Shown here piece after piece: positions 1 to 9,059 of a DNA stretch of 64,000 nt. The notes under the pieces were generated by a model. It was not told the origin of the DNA and made no database searches. It saw only the letters and a program-made list of their open reading frames with translations. Source of the DNA: Cinnamomum chago. Its lineage: Eukaryota; Streptophyta; Magnoliopsida; Laurales; Lauraceae. The position numbers and the translations under genes are program-made. The stretch lies in NCBI GenBank assembly GCA_038049695.1, contig CP142460.1, positions 36,800,001-36,864,000 on the forward strand. Reading direction: 5' to 3'. Positions within the stretch are counted from its first letter, which is position 1. The number at the start of each line of letters is the position of its first letter.

Positions 1-298
1 TGGATATAGCTTTGGTAATTTTGAGAACGTTTAATATTAGTTAGACACACTCAGGATGGCCTGAGTGCACGTGTGAGCTTGGGAAGATCGTATCGTTTTC
101 CGTGTGAGTGTGGTTTTGATTTCATTTGAATGATCTTTTTATGTGTTACAACTTTCGTTTTAAGCCCATTCATGTTTGAGGCCCAAAAACCCAAGTTCTG
201 GCCCAAAGAGGGTAAAATTGTCTTTCTTGCACAAATCTGGACACAATTTTCGAGATCTCAAAACTATGTCAAAAATATACTTTTCGGAAACTAGATAT

Positions 299-329
299 TT
301 CGACGATCGTTTTATCCTTCTTCGTCGAA
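299..329 (+). promoter_or_regulatory. Conserved LTR hairpin TTCGACGA...TCGTCGAA
   Basis: Arms 299-306 and 322-329 are perfect 8-base complements, preceded by GGAAACTAGATA. The same arms and flank recur in every Tekay-type LTR here: 15906-15936, 25481-25511 (minus), 47041-47071 (minus), 58682-58712 (minus), 52686-52716 and 60343-60373. It lies about 0.4 kb into the LTR, upstream of the pyrimidine-rich leader, so a promoter-proximal DNA or RNA element is the likely role. That role is inferred; the conservation is seen. Confidence 0.6.
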
Positions 330-1089
330 GTCATCCGAGGCCCACAAGATCGTGTTTTGACCATTTCAAGTTCAAGCTAAATGGGACCCATGAGTCATCA
401 CTTAAGTCCCCATCTCCCTCTCTCTCATTCATTTCCCAATCTCTGCAACTTTTGAGTCTAGGGCAAGAGAGAAAACCCCTTTTCTCCTTCATCTTCCTCA
501 CTTGGTTTGATCTAGCTAGAGAGCTCCAAACGAAATTCTAAGACTACCATTTTCTTCATCTCCTTGCAAGCTCTCCATTGATACAATTTTCTTAAGGTTT
601 CAAGTTGGGAAAGCTCTCCATTCTCTTCCATCTCTCTTGTTTGACCTTCTCTAGGTAAGAGCTTCAACCCATATTTTTCATGGAGTCATTTTAGTTCCTT
701 AAGATCATGTTTTTCATGTTTTCGAACCCTATTTGGAAAATGGGTTCCTTGTTTCCATTTTGAGTGAGTTTTGTGTATTTTCTTGTTTTGCTTGTAGTGT
801 GAGATTAGCTTGTGTGAAGAGCTTGGAGGAGAGTGTTTAGCATTTGGGCAAGGCAAGTAATCTCTATAGGATCATGGTGCATGTTTATTTGAAGCTACAT
901 TGTTGTTTTAGAAATTTTGTGCATGAATATGTTTACAAGCTTGATGATTTTGTTTTCATGAGTTTGGATGTGTGTTTTGTCCCTTGGAGAGTATGTAGAC
1001 TCAGGGAATATAAGTGGAATGAGAATGAATGGAAGGGAAAGAAGAGAAATGTGAAAAATCTGTGCTGAAACGCATTCCCGTGCACTGGC

Positions 1090-1510
1090 GGTCAGCACAG
1101 CGGTCAGCTCACAGCTAGCCGCCTGTGCCCACTGCGGCTAACCGCAGGCTGACCGAGCTCAGCGGTTCCTTCTCCAGAAGCTAGCATTTTCGCCTGGGTT
1201 CAGCGGTCAGCTCCGCGGTCAGCCCACGGCTAACCGCCAGTTCCACTTGCGGTTAACCGTAGGCCGACCGAGGATTTCAGTTCCTTTTCCAGAAGCTGAC
1301 ATTTCGACCATGTTTCGCGGTCAGCTACACGGTTAGCTAGCGGCTAGCCGCCTCATCCCATCACGGCTAACCGCCGGCCGACCGTGCATGGCGGTTCCTT
1401 TTTCCCGAGAGCAAAACCCAGATTTGCATTCCAGCGGTCAGCCTGGCGGTCACCTAGCGGCTAGCCGCCAAACCCCAGTTCGGCTAACCGCCACCTGACC
1501 GCGAGGTGAC
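1090..1510 (+). repeat. Palindrome cassette of Tekay-A 5' LTR
   Basis: A GC-rich block in an AT-rich LTR, made of repeated short dyads: CGGCTAGCCG, GCGGTTAACCG-type words and GCGGTCAGC/GCTGACCG pairs spaced about 15-40 bases apart. The 3' LTR copy is at about 16696-17116. Tekay-B, a close relative, has quite different palindromes at the same place. Confidence 0.8.
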
Positions 1511-2375
1511 CGAAATTCACTGTTCGTGTATTTTTAAGAGTTTTGCAAGAATGAAAAACTAGAACATGTTAGGTGACTTCTAACCTGATATTGTGCACTT
1601 GGAACCCAAGATGTCTTTGAACTTCCGGGGCATCAATTCCTTTCTAAATTTCCAATACTTGGGTCTCAATTGCACAAGGATCAATCAAAGGTCATTACGT
1701 GTGCTCGATAAGCTTTGTGTTCGTGTTTTGGTTTTTGATATAATGAATATCATCGTGAACTCGTTTTGAAATACTAGTACAAGCTTGTTTTGAAGTTTTG
1801 TTTCAAGAAAAAGGGGATCACTTCCTAAGCGTGTTTTTGCATAAATATTATGCCTCGTGCTAGTCGTGCTCGTCGTGTTTGATAAGTGATTTCCCCCTTT
1901 CTACCTCGTCGTGCTTGATCGTGCTTTGCGTGTTTTGTGCATTCATGAACTAAGTAAACACCACTGAGCTTAGACTGCCCTCTCGGTTTGATCCACTGTC
2001 TGGGGGTCTTTAAACATGTGGACTGTCTGCAGACTGGTCGTGTATTTATTACACATCGTGCGTGTCCGGTTCCGCGGCCGGAATCCCCGTATATGTGGGA
2101 ATCGTGTCGTGCTTATATTATGTATATCGTGCTTGTCGTGCGTGCTTGCTCTTTTCATCATATAGATGATAGAGAAAGGATGGGCTCTTTGTGGATTGTA
2201 ACTTTTCATGATATATTTAGTACTCATGCTAGTTTGTTTTGATACCTCAGCTATTGTGACAGTTCAAATCAAGTATTCGATTTCAAGTGTTTTTCCAAAG
2301 TATTATTTTCATGTTCATGCCTATATTGATTACCTGCCAAACCGTCGTGTTTGACCCTTGCTTGTTGGTGCCCAG

Positions 2376-2467
2376 GTGCAGGAGACGTTGCCTTTGAGGA
2401 GGAGCGTCAGGAGGAGGCTTGTGAGCCAACTCCCGTGAGAGAGTGGCAGCCCGACGATGTCATCTAG
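2376..2467 (+). other. Putative LTR terminal exon, acidic peptide ending DDVI-stop
   Basis: After an acceptor-like CCCAG (2371-2375) a frame encodes 29 residues with a run of Glu (EEE, EEA), then EW, two residues, DDVI and TAG at 2465-2467. Equivalent frames occur in the Tekay-A 3' LTR (17984-18073), the Tekay-B LTRs (45052-45141 and 56765-56854, minus) and two solo LTRs (23230-23322 minus; 62441-62533 plus), all ending EW-x-x-DDV(I/M)-stop. No start codon lies in the exon, so translation would need an upstream exon. Function unknown; coding status is inference. Confidence 0.4.
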
Positions 2468-2859
2468 ATGTCGGTCTGGTTCTTGAGTTTCGTCACATTT
2501 TGTCTTGGGGTTTCTTTTGATTATTTTGAGAAATGTATTGACCTTTGTAGGTCTCTTATGGGTTGTAACCAAACTTAACTTACCTTCGTGTTAGTCTTAG
2601 AACTTGAATATTAATGGGAATGCCATGTTAGCTTTCTTTCCTTGATACCATACCTTGTTAGTGAATGTTATGGCCCTTAAGAATTTTATTGGGGCTCATC
2701 ATGATGTGTTTTGCTACACGCTTCCGCAAATCGTGTACGTGTGAGTCAGATTCCGCGTGTCCTTGGGAATCCTCACCGCCGGAACCTGTGGGAAAGTATA
2801 TCATCAATGTAACACCAACGTCGCGGGGCCCGGGATCCGTTACGGGGTCGCGACAGGAC

Positions 2860-2871
2860 TGGTATCAGAGC
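2860..2871 (+). other. Primer-binding site (initiator Met tRNA type)
   Basis: TGGTATCAGAGC, four bases after the LTR end (GACA at 2852-2855). This is the standard plant primer site complementary to the 3' end of initiator methionine tRNA, used to start minus-strand cDNA. Confidence 0.93.
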
Positions 2872-3016
2872 GAGACATGTTTCAGGCACTTAAAAGAAAC
2901 TAGAAAGGTCTTAGGAACGTGGCGAGGATTCGTGAGTTCGATAGATTCGTTCGTATAGGATCTTAGAAACCCTTGTACCACCATTATTGTGTCCTAACTC
3001 TTTGTTTTACAGCATT

Positions 3017-6000
3017 ATGCCTCCAAGAAAAGCTCCAAATCATCATGCTTCTGGCAGTAATCATAATGAGTCAGATGCATCTGAGACACCTACAGCCACA
3101 CAGTTTCAGGAACTTATGCAAGCCATGATAGCACAGCAAAGACAGGCTAATGAGAATCAAGCAAGATTTCAAGAGCAACTAACTAAGAAGGATGATGAGA
3201 TGGCACAAGTTCAGAGGCAACTGTTAGAAGTACTTCAGAACAGGAATGTAGCACCACCTGCAGGTCCTCAGATTGTGATACAGAATAGGGATCCAGACCC
3301 TAATGCTCTATTTGAGAAGTTTAGGAAAAGAGCACCGAAGGAATTTTCGGGCAATGAGGACCCGCTAGTGGCAGATGACTGGCTAGTCAATACGGAGAAG
3401 ATCTTTGATGTTTTCATATGCACGGGTATACAGAAAGTCAACCTCACTGCTTCTTTATTTTATGGGCTTGCAGACCGGTGGTGGCAAACAGTCAAGGACC
3501 CATATGCAGTGATGGCTGATGATGAGGCATGGGCAGCTTTCAAGATACAGTTTCAAGACAAATACATTCCCTCTCATGTCAAGAGGCAGAAGGCTATTGA
3601 GTTTCAGCAACTCAAGCAAGGTAGCATGACCGTGTTAGACTATGTCACCAAATTTGAAAGATTGGCTAGATATGCCACCGAGCTGATTGACACTGAAAGG
3701 AAGAAGATAACTAAGTTTTTGGAAGGATTGAATCCGATCATCATGAGAGATGTCCTAGGAGTAGTGCCTCCAGCTACATATGATGATGCAGTCAAGCGGG
3801 CTTATACATTTGAAGATATTAATAATATGATTGTTCAGGACAGGAAGCAGCAGTATCAGCAGCAGAATCAGAGGCAGCAACAGGGCAAGAAGCCGAGGCA
3901 AGAGCAAGGCCATGTGAGGCAAGGTTGTGGACATTGTGGCAAGAATCATGAGACACACGAATGTCGTAAGGCCATGGGTGCCTGTTTCAAGTGTGGGGCT
4001 ATGAACCATTCAATCAAGGATTGCCCATTACTTCAGACTCCAGGGAACAGAAACCAGCAGCAGAGACAAGTAGCTCCTCAGAACCAAGCACCAATTCAAA
4101 ACCAAGTCAGACCACCTCAGCAGCAGCAACAGGCTAGGCCACCAGTGCAGAATCAGAATGCTCGTCCACAGCAGAATAGGCATAGCCAAGGAAGGCAGAA
4201 TCAAGTACCAAACCGGCTACAGATGCATGGACGGTTGTACTATCTCAACCGTGCAGATGCTGAAGCTGCAGGAGACGTGGTAGAAGGTAAACTTCTTGTC
4301 TGTGGGATAGAAGCCCAGATTTTGTTTGATCCTGGATCCACTCATTCCTTTGCATCTCCTAGTTTTGCTAAGTTGATTGATGCACCATGTAGTGAGTTGG
4401 ATTACATTTTGGTAGTGACCACTCCAGTAGGGAAACAAGTTGTGTGTAGAAACCATTATCCTAGTTGTACAGTGTTGTTAGGGGATGTTAATTTGTCGGC
4501 CAACCTCATAGTTTTAGACATGCATGATTTTGATGTTATTTTAGGCATGGATTGGTTAGAAGCATATCATGCCACCATGGACTGTTTTAGTAAGACCATC
4601 ACATTTAGATTCCAAGGACCACAGGCAGAGTTGATATTTCAGGGGAACAGGAGAAAGTCTCAGGCAGGATTTATTTCAGTGTTGAAGGCAAGCAGATTAG
4701 TTCAGAGTGGGTGCCAAGCATTTATTGCGTTTATCACGGAGGATAAACAGTCCCAAGGGGTGGAGGATATCCCCATTGTGTGTGAATTTCCGGATGTTTT
4801 TCCAGAAGAAATCCCGGGTTTACCACCAATTAGAGAGGTTGAGTTCACGATTGAGCTCCTTCCAGGGACAGCTCCGATCTCGATTGCACCATATAGGATG
4901 GCTCCAGCAGAAATGGGTGAGCTAAAGCTCCAATTGCAAGAATTGTTGAGCAAAGGTTTTATTAGGCCAAGTGTTTCACCGTGGGGAGCACCGGTGTTAT
5001 TTGTGAAGAAGAAGGATGGAAGCTTGAGAATGTGCATAGACTACAGGAAGTTGAACCATGTGACAGTGAAGAACAAGTATCCTTTGCCAAGGATAGATGA
5101 ATTGTTTGACCAATTGCAAGGAGCAGCCTATTTTTCCAAGGTAGACTTGAGGTCAGGGTACCATCAGTTGAGAGTCAGAGATTCAGATGTTCAGAAGACA
5201 GCCTTCAGAACAAGATATGGACACTATGAGTTCTTGGTGATGCCCTTTGGTTTGACGAATGCACCCGCAGTCTTTATGGCTTTGATGAACAAGGTCTTTG
5301 CACCATATTTGGATCATTCCACAGTAGTATTTATTGATGATGTCCTTGTGTATTCTAAGAGTAAGAAGGAACATGAGGAACATTTGAGGACAGCGTTGCA
5401 GCTCTTGAGGGACAACCAGCTATATGCGAAACTCAGTAAGTGTGAATTCTGGTTAGAGCAAGTTGCTTTTCTAGGCCACATCATCTCCAGAGAAGGTTTA
5501 GCAGTTGATCCAGCCAAGATAGAGGCAGTTGTTAGTTGGGTGAGGCCAAGCAGTGTGACAGAAATTAGAAGCTTCTTGGGGTTAGCAGGCTACTACAGAA
5601 GATTTGTCCAAGGTTTTTCATCCATTGCAGCCCCGTTGACGAAATTGACTAGGAAGAATGTTCCATTTGTTTGGACCGATCAGTGTGAAACAAGTTTCCA
5701 AGAGTTGAAAGGGAGGTTAACCACAGCTCCAATCCTTACATTACCCTCGGGCAACGGTGGATTTATTGTTTATACAGATGCTTCGAATGTGGGATTAGGT
5801 TGTGTGTTGATGCAAGATGGCAAGGTGATTGCTTATGGCTCGAGACAGTTGAAGGACCACGAGAAGAATTATGCGACTCACGACTTGGAGTTGGCAGCAG
5901 TTGTTTTCGCATTGAAGATGTGGAGACACTATCTCTATGGAGAGAAATTCGAGGTCCATTCAGATCACAGAAGTTTACAATATTTGTTCTCACAGAAGGA

Positions 6001-6569
6001 TTTGAACATGAGGCAGAGAAGGTGGATGGAGTATATCAAAGATTATGACTTTCCAATTAAGTACCATCCAGGCAAGGTGAATGTGGTAGCCGATGCTTTG
6101 AGTAGGAAATCAGTAGTCATGGCCAATTTGAGAGGAATGGGTGTCTTACAGCAGTTTGAAGAGTTGGGTGTAGAAGTGCAAACCCTCAGATTGGGTGCGA
6201 TGTTAGCGAACATGACAGTATCAGAACCTACCTTCATCCAGAAGATTAAGGAAAATCAGTTGCAAGATCCAGACTTGGCCAAGATAGTAGATGTTATTGC
6301 AGAACGCCCCGATTTCAAGATGGTGAATGGGATATTGTATTTTCGTGACCGGTTGTGTGTGCCAAATGTGGATGATTTGAAAGATGAGATAATGAATGAA
6401 GCTCACAGCACGAGATATTCTATGCATCCGGGTAGCACGAAGATGTACCACAATTTGAAGAATCGGTTTTGGTGGAATAACATGAAGAGAGAGATAGCAG
6501 CTTTTGTGTCTCGTTGTCTAACTTGTCAGTTGATCAAGGCAGAGCATCAGAAGCCTCCAGGTTTGTTAC
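3017..6569 (+). CDS. gag-pol: Tekay-A gag-pol, N-terminal part (Gag, protease, RT, RNase H, integrase N-terminus)
   Basis: A polyprotein for particle formation and reverse transcription. The start is set at MPPRKAP (3017), which Tekay-B shares; the frame is open 30 bases further upstream. Residue numbers are approximate. Gag capsid region 95-230; Gln-rich linker; zinc knuckles near 303 and 322 (the second is canonical CX2CX4HX4C); protease motif FDPGS near 436; RT about 625-820 with FIDD near 772; RNase H with TDAS near 921; integrase His/Cys finger about 1128-1172. The protease motif is D-P-G rather than D-S/T-G, but Tekay-B has the same, so it is a family trait. The frame is intact until the LARD-like insertion at 6570, after which about 16 foreign codons end at 6586. 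Confidence 0.95.
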
Positions 6570-7086
6570 TGTTAGGGTTTTTATAGATTGCAATTTGATG
6601 GATGCATTATCATTCTAGCATCATGTGATTTACACACTTGCATTGGTTTTTAAATAAACTTGAAATCTAGTTTTATACATGCATTGGTTTTTAGATTTGG
6701 AAAAGTTTGTGTTATATGCATGTTTTGGTTCTAAACTTGGATGCATTGGTTTTAGAACCCAAAACTCTTTTGAAAACCTATTTCATTGTGCATTATATTT
6801 GGAAAATCATCTTGTGATTTTAGGTTTGAGTTTTGCATACATTCATCACAAAAAGAATCATTTGTGTATGCAATTTCTTTTGAAAAGAGTTTTCAAGAAA
6901 TCAAGCAAGCATTTGTTTTAAAAGTTTTGAAACTTTTTAGGCTTTTTATGTCATGTTTTAAAAACCATTAGAATCTTTAAAACATGTTTTCCAAGCTTGA
7001 TTTAGTAGGCAAAAAGGTCCCCCAAGCAAAACCTTCATATATGCAAAAGTTGCATTTTTTGCAAAAAGGGGGGAGTCCCGGCAGTG

Positions 7087-7232
7087 TCGCCGGTCGACCG
7101 AGAGGCAGGTCTCGGTCGACCGAGACAACTGGAGGTAATTTCTGCAGTTTTGAACTGAAACCTCCAACGGTCAGAAATCTGACCGTTGTGCCTTCCCGGT
7201 CGACCGAGACCTCCTTGTCGGTCGACCGAGAA
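7087..7232 (+). repeat. Palindrome cassette of LARD-like LTR (GGTCGACC)
   Basis: Four copies of CGGTCGACCGA, each a perfect dyad around GTCGAC, plus an inverted pair AACGGTCAGA/TCTGACCGTT between them. It ends about 22 bases before the TATA box. The second LTR copy is at about 12531-12676. Confidence 0.85.
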
Positions 7233-7254
7233 CTAGCCGTTGGGCACTTTTTGC

Positions 7255-7262
7255 TATAAATA
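7255..7262 (+). promoter_or_regulatory. TATA box of LARD-like LTR
   Basis: TATAAATA, preceded by GGGCACTTTTTGC. The same box is at 12699-12706 in the other LTR, and TATAAAAA occurs at the matching place (34030) in the solo LTR at 33344-35274. It marks the likely U3/R transition. Confidence 0.75.
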
Positions 7263-8532
7263 TGAGTTCTTTCCCTTGCCAAAAGTTGGGATTTTTAAGC
7301 CCCTCCTTGAGAGGTATTGAGGCATATCAAGAGGGAAAAGAACCAAGGGATGAAGGGGAAGATTAGGAAAGCTAAAGCTTGGATTAATGAAGTTAAACCA
7401 CCAAGTAGGCTCTTCCTTTCTTAATCATATGTTTTCATGCTTTTGTTTTATTTTTGGTAAATCATTTCTAGCATGTTAAACTATGTTTGTGTTGTGTCCT
7501 TAACATGTTTTATGTTTTGAGTTGATTTAATTGTTTTGGATACAACACCATATGATTCAATCCAAGTAGTACTTAAATTGGTAAATCAAAGTAGATCATG
7601 TTAATGAAAGAAACTTGGTAAATCATATGTAACATGATTCCTATACTTGGTTGAATCTTTGGTTGTTGTTTTCCATCATAAGAAAATCACTTTCAAAAGT
7701 ATCTTATGTTTTGGACTCAACTTCTTTACAAATCATATGTTTTCATGTTTTGTTTTATCATTGGTAAATCTTAGTAACATGTTAACCTATGATGTGTTGT
7801 ATCCTTAGCATGTGTTATATTTTGAATAGATCTATTGTTTTGGATACATCACCATTGATTCATCAAAGTAGTACTTTATCTTTGGTAAATCTAAGTAGAT
7901 CATGTTAATGAAATATGTAACATGATTCATATACTTTGTTGAATCATTGGTTGTTGTTTTTCCATCATAAGAAAATCTCTTTCAAATGTATCTTATGTTT
8001 TGGATTCAACATCATTACAAATCATATGTGTATTATTGTTTTAAAGTTTCACAACTTGCATCACTTTGATAGGTAAATCATTTTCAAGTTGTCCTTATAA
8101 TTACATATGATTTGTCCCCTCTTTTCAATCAAATCTATTTTTATGTTTTGAGCTACATTGATGATTTGATTGACATCCCTATGCATCACATGTTTTGAGC
8201 TAATCCATTTCATACAACTTGTGTAACTTTGATATCATTAACAAGTTGTTACTTTTAACATGTGATTGCATTACATCCTCAATCATAAATGTTTTATGAG
8301 CTAAAACTTTCAAAAGCCTTAGGCATACATTTATGAACTTTCATTTTCAAAATGATTGAGGACCACACACACACACTTCATTTGTTTTCATCTTTGCATT
8401 CATAGTGTGAGTGTGTATTAGATTTTCACTTCCATATCCGCCTATTTAAGAGGCAATGTAATGAGCTTAATTGAATCTCCATCAAGTGTATGTTAGACAC
8501 TAAATTAGTGAGATAACCAACCTTTGGTTGAA

Positions 8533-8690
8533 GAGGTTATTGCTTAGCCTATAAAAGCATAATGTATAGGTTGATGTTAAGCCTTGAAAAACATCATTGT
8601 AAGGTTATTGCTTAGCCTTGGAAAGCATATTGTAAAGGTTATTGCTTAGCCTATTGAAAAGCATAAATAGTGGAAATCCGGTGGGGTGTT
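8533..8690 (+). repeat. Four tandem ~36-bp units in the LTR
   Basis: Each unit reads roughly AGGTTATTGCTTAGCCT followed by an AAAAGCAT-type tail, so GCTT...AAGC pairs within the unit. The 3' LTR has the same array about 5444 bases later. The solo LTR at 33344 has a related, longer array (about 34837-35005). Confidence 0.8.
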
Positions 8691-8919
8691 GGATCACAAG
8701 CCGGTAGTGGATGTAGGCATTGAGGCCGAACCACTATAAATACTTGTGTGATGGTGCTTGCTTTGTGGTGATTGTTTTTATTAGCTTCCGCATATTGTTT
8801 GATAATCATCACTTATGACTAGTTTGTTTTAAAGAAGTTAAAATTGTTAAAATTGGTCATAAAAGAAGCTCACCCTATTCACCCCCCCTCTAGGGTTCGG
8901 ATCCCCATGGACTTACAAG

Positions 8920-8931
8920 TGGTATCAGAGC
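8920..8931 (+). other. Primer-binding site of LARD-like element
   Basis: TGGTATCAGAGC, two bases after the LTR end; initiator-Met type, the same as in the Tekay elements. Confidence 0.92.
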
Positions 8932-9059
8932 GGGTTACTCCATTTTAGGGCTTAACAACCCGGAGTTGATCCTTGCTAGATTTGAATCCTAGTGTTGTGT
9001 TTTTAATGTATATCTTTATGATGATTTCCACTATGTTTGAAAATGATATTTTCCCTAGC

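Larger units (their letters stand above)
1..2855 (+). repeat. 5' LTR of Tekay-A (first ~104 bp missing)
   Basis: This matches 15608-18461 nearly base for base and ends in GGGGTCGCGACA directly before the primer site. The LTR carries the promoter side (conserved hairpin at 299-329), a splice-donor-like CTAG|GTAAGAG at 654/655, a palindrome cassette (1090-1510), an acceptor-like CCCAG at 2371-2375 and an acidic terminal reading frame (2378-2467). Open frames such as 176-541 are not supported as genes. Confidence 0.93.
6570..8917 (+). repeat. 5' LTR of LARD-like element
   Basis: Runs from TGTTAGGGTTTTTATAG to GACTTACA. It has a palindrome cassette (7087-7232), a TATA box (7255-7262), nested inverted repeats through about 7440-8430 and four ~36-bp tandem units (8533-8690). 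Recurrent words in the hairpin loops are GGTAAATC and TTTTGAGCTA. No protein-coding frame is credible. Confidence 0.95.

Noticed and set aside
176..541. Open frame of 121 codons in the Tekay-A LTR (also at 15783-16148)
   Set aside because: It starts upstream of the likely transcription start, ends without any motif, and is not kept open in related LTRs. Taken as chance.
1090..1510. CRISPR-like array of short repeats
   Set aside because: The words are palindromes at irregular spacing with no constant repeat-spacer plan, inside a plant LTR.
2860..2871. tRNA-like sequence
   Set aside because: Only 12 bases complementary to a tRNA end; it is a primer site, not a tRNA gene.
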